DNA from: Leuconostoc inhae
Lineage (GTDB): Bacteria; Bacillota; Bacilli; Lactobacillales; Lactobacillaceae
Direction of reading: 5' to 3'
DNA length: 58,875 nt
Assembly (NCBI RefSeq): GCF_019656015.1
Contig: NZ_BPKW01000007.1
Coordinates: forward strand, 1 to 58,875
Positions 24,875 through 33,737 of this stretch are shown here, piece by piece. The notes under the pieces were generated by a model. It did no database searches, was not told the origin of the DNA, and saw nothing but the letters and a program-made list of their open reading frames with translations. Position 1 is the stretch's first letter, and each line of letters begins with the position of its first letter. The position numbers and the translations under genes are program-made.

Positions 24875-26167
24875 TTATTTATCATAACGTTGCATATTCC
24901 ACGTCTCAATGACATTAATTAATAGTTTTGTATAATTAACATCAGTTGCATAATGATTATCATAAAGTGCTTTAGCTGCCTGTTTGTAATTTTTTGCAGC
25001 AATAACATCTTTAAATTGATTTGGATTCCACGTGTTACCATTTACAATGGTTTCAGCATGTTCACGCATACTATCTTTCCAACTGTCATACACTGCAAAT
25101 CTTGCTTGTTGTGTTTCTGGTTTACCGTCAACATATTCGGTCGTATCTAATACAACCGATTTACCAGGCGTTTCATCTTGTGTTTTAACACCATAGAAAT
25201 TATTATATTTTGAAGACAATTTAGAATTGTCCCAGTTCGATTCGTGCGCAGCTTGCGCAATAGATACTGACGCCAATAAGCCATACTTTTTCGATAATTC
25301 TTGCGCATAAGGGGCCACTTTACGTACAAATGCTAGGCGTCGCTCAAATTCAGATTTTCCAGAAGTAGCTAGTAAGGCCATGACATTTGGTGTTGGTAAA
25401 CCATTTTCCTTAAGCGTACCGTAATATGGTTGCATCGTTTTATTAGATACTTCTAGCAAATGAGAAATAACAGCATTCGCTGTTTTATCTTTACTCACAT
25501 CAAATGCTTGTGGATAAACATAATCTAATAATTTACCCGTTTTCGTACTTGACTGATCGACACCACGTAATAAATCAGGGTACTTCTTATGCATTTGATT
25601 AATTAACGGTTTACTATCTAACGCTGCCAGCACGTCTTGTTCAGATAGACCAGAAACTTCATTAGCAATATGCTGCGCTACTTGATCAGCTGTTTGTCCA
25701 ACAGAAACTAACACATAACCCTTAGGTAATTTTGGCGCCGCACCTGGTCCACTAGTCATTTGTGCAAAAATTAACTGCGTTGTTTGTGAAGGTGACAATT
25801 GGTAAGTGCCCGCTTGTAACTTTTCAGCACCTTGAGACATAGCGTACTTGTAAAAATTTTTACCGTTTTTAATTACTTTTTTGTTTTGTAACGTTTGCCC
25901 CATCTGTGACGCCGTTGAGCCAGCTGGTATATTAACAGTTTTGAAAGTTGTATCTTGTGGATTTAATGCTGCATTCTTATCTGTTAATAAAGCTCTCATC
26001 ATAAATACAACGCCTATGATGACAAAGATAGCTAAGATTACTGCAATCATACGATTGCGTTTACCATGTTTTTTGTTTCTTTTACCATTAGCTGGTTTAT
26101 TTTGTGCTGCGTCTAGCGACTCGGCAGCTTTAATTTCGTGTTGATGTCTTTTTTTTCTAGATTCCAT
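24875..26167 (-). CDS. MltG-like (degenerate) protein fused to a GH73 glucosaminidase
   Basis: 430 residues. A basic cytoplasmic tail (1-39) and one membrane helix (~40-60) lead into a YceG/MltG-like region: TVNIPAGSTASQMGQTL, then QAGTYQLSP and DYVYPQAFDV. Where MltG has its catalytic glutamate (S-I-V-E-K-E), this protein reads A-T-S-G-K-S around residues 267-272, so MltG activity is probably lost. From ~285 to the end it matches GH73 glucosaminidases, with the catalytic Glu in QAAHESNWDNS (E309) and NNFYGVK. It is likely a membrane-tethered peptidoglycan hydrolase. mltG is commonly near greA in Firmicutes and greA lies 1.4 kb away, so this may be the relic mltG locus. AGAGGG precedes the ATG. 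Confidence 0.85.
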   Translation of the reverse strand: MESRKKRHQHEIKAAESLDAAQNKPANGKRNKKHGKRNRMIAVILAIFVIIGVVFMMRALLTDKNAALNPQDTTFKTVNIPAGSTASQMGQTLQNKKVIKNGKNFYKYAMSQGAEKLQAGTYQLSPSQTTQLIFAQMTSGPGAAPKLPKGYVLVSVGQTADQVAQHIANEVSGLSEQDVLAALDSKPLINQMHKKYPDLLRGVDQSSTKTGKLLDYVYPQAFDVSKDKTANAVISHLLEVSNKTMQPYYGTLKENGLPTPNVMALLATSGKSEFERRLAFVRKVAPYAQELSKKYGLLASVSIAQAAHESNWDNSKLSSKYNNFYGVKTQDETPGKSVVLDTTEYVDGKPETQQARFAVYDSWKDSMREHAETIVNGNTWNPNQFKDVIAAKNYKQAAKALYDNHYATDVNYTKLLINVIETWNMQRYDK

Positions 26168-26194
26168 AATTTACCCTCTAAACTTGCGTCATAT

Positions 26195-26240
26195 AGTAAA
26201 GCGGCTAGCATATTTCATACTAACCGCCTTTTACATTTTA
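26195..26240. terminator. Weak hairpin between ackA and the MltG-like gene
   Basis: AAAGCGGCTAGCATA pairs with TACTAACCGCCTTTT using two G-U pairs (about 26200-26236). T tracts are short on either strand. It may attenuate ackA read-through into the wall-hydrolase gene. Confidence 0.45.
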
Positions 26241-26272
26241 TCATATTTGTTGACGCAAAAGATTAAAAAACG

Positions 26273-27523
26273 TTACTTCAATGATTCTACGTCACGGGCA
26301 ATCATTAATTCTTCATTTGTTGGAATGAGTAAAGCTTTTACACGTGAGTCTTTTGTTGAAATTTCAATTTCTTTGCCACGCACATTGTTAGCTTCAGAAT
26401 CCAATGCAACACCAAAATAATTTAATTTATCAATAATTGCTTGTCTAACTGGGACTGAGTTTTCCCCAATGCCTGCGGTAAATACAATGGCATCAACACC
26501 GCCCATTTCGGCAATGTATTGCCCAATATATTTAATAATACGATTAATAAAAATTTTAACTGCTAATCTGGCATGATCATTCGTATCTTGAACATCGAGT
26601 AAATCACGCATATCAGAAGAAATAGTTGATAAGCCAAGTAACCCTGATTTTTTATTCAATATATTAAGCATTTCATCATTAGACAAACCTTCACGTTCTT
26701 GAATATAGTACACAAGTGAAGGATCAACATCACCTGAACGCGTAGCCATGGTGACACCTGCTAGTGGCGAAAATCCCATTGATGTATCAAGTGATTTACC
26801 ATCTTTAATAGCTGTGATTGAAGCCCCTGCACCCAAATGAAGTGTGATTAACTTTAATGACTTCAAGTCTTTTCCAAGCATGTCTGCTGCACGCATTGCA
26901 ACGTAACGATGTGACGTACCATGTGCGCCATATTTACGTGCCCCATAACGCGTATAGTATTCATATGGTAATGAATAAAGGTAGTTTTCTTCAGGCATTG
27001 ATTGATGGAAAGAAGTATCAAATACAGCAACTGACAAAGCATCTGGCAGCAATTTTTGGAAAGCACGGATTCCCATAGCATTGGCAGGATTATGTAATGG
27101 TGCGTAATCTGCTAATCGATCAATCTTTTCCAGAACTGAATCATTCACAACAACAGAATGATTAAACCACTCACCTCCGGCAACAACACGATGACCAACG
27201 CCTGTAATTTCATTGAAATCCTCAATAATGCCAAGATCTGTTAACTTCTGTAACATAAAATTAATGGCCTGTTGATGATCTTTAATGGCAAGCACATTTT
27301 CATATTTTTTGCCCTTACCATTTTTAGAAAAGGTAATATGTTCCTGATCTTCCGAATCATCAATCAAACGTTCTACTTCAGAACCATACTTGATTGTTAC
27401 AATGGCATCATCCATACCTATTCGTTCAATAACACCCTGCGCAATTACTTGTTCTGCTGGCATTTCCAATAATTGGAACTTCAATGATGAACTACCCGCA
27501 TTAACAGCCATTGTCTTAGCCAT
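26273..27523 (-). CDS. ackA: Acetate kinase
   Basis: 416 residues. Interconverts acetyl phosphate plus ADP with acetate plus ATP, the energy-yielding end of heterolactic metabolism. Motifs are VNAGSSSLKFQLL at the N terminus, GHRVVAGGEWF, VFDTSFHQSMPEENYLY, HLGAGAS and FTAGIGENS. An AGG lies 13 nt before ATG 27523; a second in-frame ATG four codons later is possible. The neighbour order comG operon, methyltransferase, ackA is the one commonly found in Firmicutes. Confidence 0.96.
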   Translation of the reverse strand: MAKTMAVNAGSSSLKFQLLEMPAEQVIAQGVIERIGMDDAIVTIKYGSEVERLIDDSEDQEHITFSKNGKGKKYENVLAIKDHQQAINFMLQKLTDLGIIEDFNEITGVGHRVVAGGEWFNHSVVVNDSVLEKIDRLADYAPLHNPANAMGIRAFQKLLPDALSVAVFDTSFHQSMPEENYLYSLPYEYYTRYGARKYGAHGTSHRYVAMRAADMLGKDLKSLKLITLHLGAGASITAIKDGKSLDTSMGFSPLAGVTMATRSGDVDPSLVYYIQEREGLSNDEMLNILNKKSGLLGLSTISSDMRDLLDVQDTNDHARLAVKIFINRIIKYIGQYIAEMGGVDAIVFTAGIGENSVPVRQAIIDKLNYFGVALDSEANNVRGKEIEISTKDSRVKALLIPTNEELMIARDVESLK

Positions 27524-27632
27524 GATTTAATTTTTACCTGTCTTTCTTGAATGTGTTCTGATCTACTACAATTTAAAACATAGGGTTCTTTAATAAGAAA
27601 TACTATTTGGGCGCCTTATATTTTTTGACATA

Positions 27633-28643
27633 CTATATATTATCTTGTTCTTTATCAAGTTTAACCCAAGCAGCAATTTCTTGCAAAAATTTTTTCAAAG
27701 CATCAATGTCCTTTAAAGTTGGATACTGCCCCATTAACACCTCAGTTTTTGTTCCGACACCCTTTTTTTGGAGCACAAGTATAGCTTTAGCAGCACGCTG
27801 ATCCTTAAAAAATTCATTTGGTAATTGTAAAAACGCCTTCAATTGCGCTTTTTGGGCCACGAATTTTAATAAACTTTTAGCATTGTCACCATTTAAAATA
27901 TCAGCTGGTACAATTAAATAGATCCAACCATCTTCAGTCACAAATTCCAAACTTTTTTCAATCAACAAGTGGTGTACAAATGATCGACCCTCAGTCGCAC
28001 GTGTATCATAATCATCCCCTGGTTGTATTGGATAATAACCTACTGGCAAATCTGCAATAACCGCTTTAGATTTAGGAACATCCTTTGTTGCAATGACATC
28101 TTCTTGGTAAAAATCAGTTTTTCCTTGATTAAGTAGATCATCTACAGCTGAAGCCAAGGCCAATTGCGTCTCGTCATTATCAATGCCGATCCGATTGATT
28201 GTTACATTATTCATTCTTAACACATCGTTAATTGTATTAAGCAAATTACCTGTACCGACCGTAAAATCTATAATCGTGTCACCATCTGATAAGTTTGCTG
28301 TCTGTGACAAAAAATCTGCCAACAAATAACCAATCCCATCTGGTGTTAATTGGTAGTTAGCAGGCGTTTTATCGTCTCGATTAGCTTTCAAAATAACTAA
28401 TTGCAGTACTTTTCTTAAGTCTGCTTGTGACATATTTTGCCAATCAAATTCATTGATCAAACTTTGTATTTTATCGGTTATTTCTGCTGTTGGCTTGTCT
28501 AATTCATGCTGAACATTACCAACGTGAATATCTTCCAGTACCTCAATTAACGCATCAATCACACTACTATCTGTATCTTGTGCTAATGCTTGTGTGCTGG
28601 TTGTTAGTGCCTCAAAATATGTTGCTATTTTTTCTTGTGTCAT
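27633..28643 (-). CDS. YtxK-like class I SAM-dependent methyltransferase
   Basis: 336 residues resembling N6-adenine DNA methylase domains: FTVGTGNLLNTI is the SAM-binding motif and ADLPVGYYP occupies the NPPY-like position. The replacement of NPPY by DLPVGYYP is characteristic of the YtxK family downstream of comG, and DNA methylation has not been shown for it, to my knowledge. No SD is present; the promoter TTGAAA, 17 nt, TAAAAT ends 6 nt before the ATG. Its own promoter at the end of comGG suggests expression independent of competence. Confidence 0.85.
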   Translation of the reverse strand: MTQEKIATYFEALTTSTQALAQDTDSSVIDALIEVLEDIHVGNVQHELDKPTAEITDKIQSLINEFDWQNMSQADLRKVLQLVILKANRDDKTPANYQLTPDGIGYLLADFLSQTANLSDGDTIIDFTVGTGNLLNTINDVLRMNNVTINRIGIDNDETQLALASAVDDLLNQGKTDFYQEDVIATKDVPKSKAVIADLPVGYYPIQPGDDYDTRATEGRSFVHHLLIEKSLEFVTEDGWIYLIVPADILNGDNAKSLLKFVAQKAQLKAFLQLPNEFFKDQRAAKAILVLQKKGVGTKTEVLMGQYPTLKDIDALKKFLQEIAAWVKLDKEQDNI

Positions 28644-28678
28644 AGACTTATTTTAGCTTTTTTTCATACTATTTTCAA
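28644..28678 (-). promoter_or_regulatory. Consensus-like promoter giving a leaderless methyltransferase mRNA
   Basis: Minus-strand -35 TTGAAA (28673-28678), exactly 17-nt spacer, -10 TAAAAT (28650-28655), 6 nt AAGTCT, then ATG at 28643. The -35 overlaps the comGG stop codon. No SD. Confidence 0.75.
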
Positions 28679-28971
28679 GATGTTTGCACAAGTAACTCTC
28701 TTGTATAAGTTTCATTTCCTATTTTAATGACAATATGGTCTTTCACCACCGTTGTTTGAACATCACCAAAATTTTGATTTTGATAATTACTTTTATGATA
28801 AGCTAAACTTGCCTGTAGCTGTATTTGATCAAGTCTTGTTAAAATAATCATTTGAGATCTTGATTTTAACTGCGCATTAAACGCTATATTTTGTAAAATC
28901 ACAACACCCCCAAGCAAACCCAAAAGCATTAATGCTGACACTACAATTGATGCTTGCCTTTTTTTAAACAT
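28675..28971 (-). CDS. comGG: ComGG-like minor pseudopilin
   Basis: 98 residues with an N-terminal basic patch and one hydrophobic helix (KKRQASIVVSALMLLGLLGGVV), then a soluble domain. It lacks the prepilin peptidase motif with +5 Glu, as ComGG proteins often do. AAAAAGGAAAAAATC precedes the ATG at 28971; a longer in-frame start would overlap comGF further. Seventh and last gene of the comG operon. Confidence 0.8.
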   Translation of the reverse strand: MFKKRQASIVVSALMLLGLLGGVVILQNIAFNAQLKSRSQMIILTRLDQIQLQASLAYHKSNYQNQNFGDVQTTVVKDHIVIKIGNETYTRELLVQTS

Positions 28972-29395
28972 GATTTTTTCCTTTTTGAAGATAGAGTAAA
29001 CCATTTGCTTTTTGGCCTTGATAATTAACGACTTCCAATTCTAAATGAGTTGTTCGGTCAAAAACCATTAATTGACTAATATTTTGTGCCATAATAATTT
29101 GACCAGCACCTGAAGCTGATAACTGCAACTTGTTGTTGTGAACCGTTAAATCCATCAATTTTCCTTCACTATTTTTTAAGATAACATGATCTGTATGAGC
29201 CGATACAAAAGTATATTTTTGTACTTCAATTTGTCGTGTTACAGCACGTAATGTAATGTCTAACGGTGCTTGTGTTTGAGTTTTTAACAAAGATAGACTA
29301 AATTGAATTGTCATGAACACTAATCCCGTAACCATTAAAGCGATTAATGACTCTAATAAGGTAAATGCAGCGCTACTACTTTTCAACATAATCAT
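28964..29395 (-). CDS. comGF: ComGF-like competence pseudopilin
   Basis: 143 residues. The prepilin-like N terminus AFTLLESLIALMVTG has the conserved glutamate and hydrophobic helix, but alanine rather than glycine at the cleavage point. It overlaps comGE by 20 nt and comGG by 8 nt; no own SD is visible, so translation is probably coupled. Confidence 0.85.
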   Translation of the reverse strand: MIMLKSSSAAFTLLESLIALMVTGLVFMTIQFSLSLLKTQTQAPLDITLRAVTRQIEVQKYTFVSAHTDHVILKNSEGKLMDLTVHNNKLQLSASGAGQIIMAQNISQLMVFDRTTHLELEVVNYQGQKANGLLYLQKGKNHV

Positions 29396-29576
29396 GCCAT
29401 GCTTTTATCGCGTCAACGCGTTGCTGAGAAACGTTTTGATATTGTATTCTTAAACGTTTGTCCTGCTGTTTAAAATTTCTAACCTGTTCATATTCAAATG
29501 TTATTGCCGTACTTACTAGTAAGAGAGAGATTAACGCTTCTGCCAATACAAAGCCTGATTTACGCCTTTTCAACAC
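29376..29576 (-). CDS. comGE: ComGE-like competence pseudopilin
   Basis: About 66 residues; prepilin-like start KRRKSGFVLAEALISLLLVS. Start is uncertain between GTG 29588, GTG 29576 and TTG 29573; AGGAGGTGGGG lies just upstream, and GTG 29576 has the better spacing and gives the short basic leader expected of a prepilin. It overlaps comGD. Confidence 0.78.
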   Translation of the reverse strand: MLKRRKSGFVLAEALISLLLVSTAITFEYEQVRNFKQQDKRLRIQYQNVSQQRVDAIKAWHDYVEK

Positions 29577-29952
29577 GATATTCCCCACCTCCTAAACTAA
29601 AAATTATTTTAATTGTCTGTTTACCAGTTGTTAACGTAATTGTCCCCGGCGCAACGTAGCCTGTTTTCAATATTTTGATCTGTGTAGATACACTATTGCT
29701 ATAACCTTTTGGATACTTCAACCTATCACGATCAAATATTACCGCATCTCTATCAAATGTTACAGTCACATTTTTTTGTGTTTGTTGCGCTGTCAATCTA
29801 GCCTGCTGCCATTGCGATTTAAACGTTGGTTCCCATTGCGTCATTTGTTGATGATGTGGTTTTATTGTATAACTGATTAGTAGCATACTTGCCACAACAC
29901 TGAGTACAATTAAAGATTCCAACAAAGTGAATGCCCTATTTACGCGCTTCAT
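29560..29952 (-). CDS. comGD: ComGD-like competence pseudopilin
   Basis: 130 residues. N terminus MKRVNRAFTLLESLIVLSVVASML is the prepilin signature with +5 Glu. ATG 29952 overlaps the end of comGC by 17 nt; a TTG at 29961 is also in frame. No SD is present, so coupling to comGC is expected. The protein would be a minor pseudopilus subunit. Confidence 0.85.
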   Translation of the reverse strand: MKRVNRAFTLLESLIVLSVVASMLLISYTIKPHHQQMTQWEPTFKSQWQQARLTAQQTQKNVTVTFDRDAVIFDRDRLKYPKGYSNSVSTQIKILKTGYVAPGTITLTTGKQTIKIIFSLGGGEYRVEKA

Positions 29953-30247
29953 TATGTTCAACTGTGATATTTAGCTCTTTTACTTTTTGAGCCTGCTTTG
30001 CTGTTAAATAACCATCTGCTACCAAATTATTCATCGTTATTGACCTGCTTTCAGGATGTTCATTTGCATACAAATCTATTTGAGTTTGTACAGTAGATAC
30101 CATTGCCGTTGCGTGTGTTTCAACCGCTTTTTGACGTTGTGAACCCAGATTAGGCAAAATAAGAAGCATCAATAAACTAATAATGAACAGGACAATGGCA
30201 GCTTCAATCAGAGTAAATCCTTGGCGCTTTTTCTTAAACTTTATCAT
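29936..30247 (-). CDS. comGC: ComGC major competence pseudopilin
   Basis: 103 residues. KKKRQGFTLIEAAIVLFIISLLMLLILPNL is the classic prepilin signal: basic leader, cleavage after G, F at +1, E at +5, 20-residue helix (here given in two parts, GFTLIEAAIVLFI and ISLLMLLILPNL). It would form the DNA-uptake pseudopilus after cleavage by ComC, which is not in the window. GGAGG precedes the ATG, which overlaps comGB by 4 nt. Confidence 0.93.
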   Translation of the reverse strand: MIKFKKKRQGFTLIEAAIVLFIISLLMLLILPNLGSQRQKAVETHATAMVSTVQTQIDLYANEHPESRSITMNNLVADGYLTAKQAQKVKELNITVEHNEARK

Positions 30248-31278
30248 TGATATAATCCTCCAATAGCGTTGTACATCGGTAACAACATCGACATATATAA
30301 ACCAACAATTGCCACACCAACCACACCAAAAAATAACGGTTGTAGTGTGCCAATCAAACGATCTGTTTGTTGCATTAGTAATTGAAATTGCGTTTTCGCA
30401 TAATAAGATAAATAATCCGCTAACACTTTAGGTTCATGTCCCCGAGAAAAATAGCCTGCTAATGAACGATTAAAGTAGGGTTGTTTTAAAATGTAACTTT
30501 CAATTGTATACCCTTTTTGAAAATGTTGACGCGCATGATTCGCCAAATTAATCGTCATACGATTGTTTTTTTCATCACCTTGACTAATTTCATCTAAAAT
30601 TTCTGGTATAGTTAAACCACTTGAGAGAAGTGTCGCCAACTGTTGAGTCACTTGATAAGTTACAATTGTTTTGACGATAATGCCTATAATGGGCATATAT
30701 GATAATAAAATAAGTTTTTGACGTGGATTTTTTTTGTGCCAAAAAGCAGTTATCAATAACAAGAAAAAAATAATCATACCAGCAATGAGATATAAATAAA
30801 TATGACTTTCCTTAGTCGCTATTACCGATGTATCCTGCCACTGATTCAAGATAGGATACAAAAAATATTTCAATCCAACAAGCATCGTTGCGAGAATGCC
30901 TAACAAAATTATTGGATAACGCATAACTTGCATCACTTTATTTTGTTGCTGCTGAATTTTGGCTAAATTTTGACCTATCGCTACCAATGTCTCGGTTAAA
31001 TTACCATGTTGATCGGCCAATTTTAATTGCAATACGATTTGATTGCTGACATCCTTCTTTAAAATAAGATGTAATGCGATCCCCCGATTCAAATCTTTTA
31101 CAACACGTTTCAGCCAGTGTTGCCATTTCGTATGGGCACTGGCTAGTATATCCAAACTTTGTGAAATACTATAACCAGATTGTAACAATTCCCCTAGCTC
31201 TTGAAAAAACAATACTTGTTCACTTGTTTTAAAGTGCTTGATACGTTTCTTTTGAAATTTTGTTAATTTTAATTGCAT
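30244..31278 (-). CDS. comGB: ComGB pseudopilus assembly membrane protein
   Basis: 344 residues, GspF/PilC family. FFQELGELLQSGYSISQSLDIL and a repeated second half (QLATLLSSGLTIPEILDEIS) form the two T2SSF domains, with three membrane helices near residues 145-165, 185-205 and 320-340. AGGAGG lies 9 nt before ATG 31278, inside the end of comGA; an earlier in-frame ATG at 31329 would overlap more and lacks an SD. Confidence 0.93.
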   Translation of the reverse strand: MQLKLTKFQKKRIKHFKTSEQVLFFQELGELLQSGYSISQSLDILASAHTKWQHWLKRVVKDLNRGIALHLILKKDVSNQIVLQLKLADQHGNLTETLVAIGQNLAKIQQQQNKVMQVMRYPIILLGILATMLVGLKYFLYPILNQWQDTSVIATKESHIYLYLIAGMIIFFLLLITAFWHKKNPRQKLILLSYMPIIGIIVKTIVTYQVTQQLATLLSSGLTIPEILDEISQGDEKNNRMTINLANHARQHFQKGYTIESYILKQPYFNRSLAGYFSRGHEPKVLADYLSYYAKTQFQLLMQQTDRLIGTLQPLFFGVVGVAIVGLYMSMLLPMYNAIGGLYQ

Positions 31279-32176
31279 GATGTAAAACCTCCTGCCAATT
31301 TTTTGAGAACTTTGGGACTTGTTCGCCATCTAATACGCGCTTAATATCCGTAGCCTGTAGCATGTCTATAATAGCTGCTTGTTGATTATCACGCGTAGGT
31401 AATAAGCGTTGATATACGACTCCAGACAACGCTACAGCCAACTTATTCTTATCCACACCAAGATCTCGCAATCTCAAAATAACATCACGGGCAGACATTG
31501 CATGTACCGTACTCAATACTAAATGACCACTTAGAGCTGCCTGTACTGCTGCCTTTGCTGTCGTGCCGTCCCTAATTTCACCTACTAGTAAAACTTCAGG
31601 CCGATGTCGTAAAGCGACTTTAATTAATTCGTCATAGTCGATACCCGCATTGTCATTAACTTGAAGCTGTATAAATTTAGGTTGTTGTATTTCTACTGGA
31701 TCTTCAATTGTTAATACTAATTTATTATCTGATATCTTATCTAATAATCGGTATAACGTGGTTGTCTTTCCTGATCCTGTTGGTCCAGAAATCACAAGCA
31801 ATCCTGAATTTGGTAAGGATGACTCTAATTGTTGAAATTGTTGAAAATCTAACCATTGTTGTTTTTGTTGCTGTTGATAAATCATACGTAACACCACTGT
31901 TTCGCGGTTTAAAAAATCACCTACCGTGGATACTCTAATCCAAGTATCATCAAATTGGAATCGTCCCAACTGCGGGCGACGTCGCTCAGAAATATTCATT
32001 TTTGCACGATATTTAATAGCAGATACCATCAGTTGAGCTTCTTCTTCACTGATATCTTTAAACACATAAGATTTGCCATCCACATGGAATTTAATCACAT
32101 ATTTCGCCTCGTTAATTGGCAGTATATAAATATCATTGGCTTGTTGCGCTATTGCTTCATTTAAAATTTCATTCAT
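31229..32176 (-). CDS. comGA: ComGA competence ATPase
   Basis: 315 residues, PilB/GspE-type secretion ATPase that powers pseudopilus assembly. Walker A is ISGPTGSGKTTTLYRLL; the Asp box, Walker B (EVLLVGEIRDG) and His box (LSTVHA) follow in order. The tetracysteine zinc motif of larger PilB proteins is absent, as is usual for ComGA. GAAAGGTG precedes ATG 32176. First gene of the operon, only 63 nt after the pgi terminator; no convincing sigma-A promoter is visible there, so a competence sigma factor may be needed. Confidence 0.94.
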   Translation of the reverse strand: MNEILNEAIAQQANDIYILPINEAKYVIKFHVDGKSYVFKDISEEEAQLMVSAIKYRAKMNISERRRPQLGRFQFDDTWIRVSTVGDFLNRETVVLRMIYQQQQKQQWLDFQQFQQLESSLPNSGLLVISGPTGSGKTTTLYRLLDKISDNKLVLTIEDPVEIQQPKFIQLQVNDNAGIDYDELIKVALRHRPEVLLVGEIRDGTTAKAAVQAALSGHLVLSTVHAMSARDVILRLRDLGVDKNKLAVALSGVVYQRLLPTRDNQQAAIIDMLQATDIKRVLDGEQVPKFSKNWQEVLHHAIKINKISKETYQAL

Positions 32177-32229
32177 ACTAACACCTTTCTGAATCACATA
32201 ACATCATACGTCCATGATCGTTTTTTCTC

Positions 32230-32260
32230 ACAAAAAAAAGCCCAGATTTCTCTGAGCTTG
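32230..32260 (-). terminator. pgi terminator
   Basis: Minus-strand stem AGCTCAGA-GAAA-TCTGGGCT (32239-32258) with one G-U pair and a run of nine T; the loop is a GAAA tetraloop. Confidence 0.85.
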
Positions 32261-32297
32261 CTTTAAATATATTACATTAACCTATATTTACTTATAT

Positions 32298-33650
32298 TTA
32301 CTTATCTAAACGTGCACGAAATGCTTTAGTTGCTTCTTCGTAGCCAGGCTTACCTAATAAAGCAAACATTGCTGTTTTGTAGGCTTCAACACCTGGTTGG
32401 TTGAATGGATTAATACCAAATGTATAACCAGAAGCGCCGACAGCCATTTCAAAGAAATAAATCAAATAACCCAATGAGTAGGCATCTTGTGCTGGTATGT
32501 GGACAGCTAAGTTAGGCACCCCACCGTCAATATGTGCTAGTGTCACACCTTGAGAAGCTTTTGTATTCACTTCATCAATCGTAATACCTTCCAGATACTT
32601 CAAACCATCATTATTACCTGCTTCATGTGGCAAATCTAGGTTTGAAACTGGACTATCAAGTTTCACAACCGTTTCAAACAAATCACGACGGCCTTCTTGA
32701 ATATATTGACCAAGTGAGTGTAGATCTGTTGAGAAATTAGCTGATGATGGGTAAATACCCTTTTGGTTTTTACCTTCAGATTCACCCATTAATTGTTTCC
32801 ACCATTCTGATAAATACTGCATTGATGGTTCCCAATTAATTAATAATTCTGTTGTATAGCCCTTATCGTACAAAATACGACGAGCCGCAGCATACTTATA
32901 AGCTTCATTTTTGGTAATATCGTTGTCTGAATATTCAATCTGTGCATCTTTTGCACCTGTCATTAATGCTTGAATATCAGCGCCTGACGCAGCAATTGGT
33001 AGCAAACCAACGGCCGTTAAGACTGAGAAACGTCCACCAACGCCATCAGGTATTGCAAATGTTTCATATCCTGCTGAAGCAGCTTCATCATGTAATGCGC
33101 CGCGGTTAGCATCAGTCGTTGCAAAGATACGTTTTTTAGCCTCATCTGCGCCATATTTTTTCTCAAGTAACTGTTTAAAAATACGGAAAGCGATTGAAGG
33201 TTCTGTTGTTGTCCCAGATTTTGAAATAACGTTTACTGAAAAGTCTTGATCACCAATAACGCGTACTAAATCATTCAAATATGATGCAGAAGTTGAATTT
33301 CCAGCAAAATAGATTTTAACCCCTTGACGCTGATCATCAGACAACTCATTATTGAAAACAGGGTTTAGAAAATCAACAGCCATTTTAGCACCAAGATATG
33401 ATCCGCCGATTCCAATAACAACCAAAATTTTTGAATTAGATTGGATCTTTTTAGCTGCCGATTGTATACGACTAAATTCTTCGTGATCATAATCTGTTGG
33501 TAATGTCACCCAATCAGAATACTCTGCCCCAGCCCCTGTACGATTTCGGAGTTGTTGATCAGCCATTGTAATTAATGGTTGCATTTCAGAAAATTCGTGA
33601 TCAGCCACGAAATTTTCAATGTTCTTTGTATTAAATGTGATATGTGCCAT
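32298..33650 (-). CDS. pgi: Glucose-6-phosphate isomerase
   Basis: 450 residues, interconverting glucose-6-phosphate and fructose-6-phosphate. [14 protein letters not shown] is the sugar-phosphate-binding SIS motif, [17 protein letters not shown], the catalytic region [14 protein letters not shown] and [13 protein letters not shown] are the other signatures. The start ATG has only a weak GGGT 7 nt upstream; a strong AAGGAGG is 48 nt away beyond a hairpin. nagB lies upstream on the same strand. An imperfect cre-like TGTAAGCGCTTAACA lies near 33715-33729. Confidence 0.96.
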   Translation of the reverse strand: MAHITFNTKNIENFVADHEFSEMQPLITMADQQLRNRTGAGAEYSDWVTLPTDYDHEEFSRIQSAAKKIQSNSKILVVIGIGGSYLGAKMAVDFLNPVFNNELSDDQRQGVKIYFAGNSTSASYLNDLVRVIGDQDFSVNVISKSGTTTEPSIAFRIFKQLLEKKYGADEAKKRIFATTDANRGALHDEAASAGYETFAIPDGVGGRFSVLTAVGLLPIAASGADIQALMTGAKDAQIEYSDNDITKNEAYKYAAARRILYDKGYTTELLINWEPSMQYLSEWWKQLMGESEGKNQKGIYPSSANFSTDLHSLGQYIQEGRRDLFETVVKLDSPVSNLDLPHEAGNNDGLKYLEGITIDEVNTKASQGVTLAHIDGGVPNLAVHIPAQDAYSLGYLIYFFEMAVGASGYTFGINPFNQPGVEAYKTAMFALLGKPGYEEATKAFRARLDK

Positions 33651-33669
33651 AGTATTACCCGCAATTTCG

Positions 33670-33705
33670 CCTGTTGAAGTTTAACAGGTGAATGCTTTCC
33701 TCCTT
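33670..33705 (-). promoter_or_regulatory. pgi leader: distant Shine-Dalgarno and hairpin
   Basis: On the minus strand AAGGAGG (33699-33705) is followed by a 6-bp hairpin CCTGTT/AACAGG (33670-33688), and then 19 nt to the pgi ATG. No standard start codon follows the AAGGAGG at normal spacing. Confidence 0.45.
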
Positions 33706-33737
33706 AATATATGTTAAGCGCTTACAAGATTATTCTA

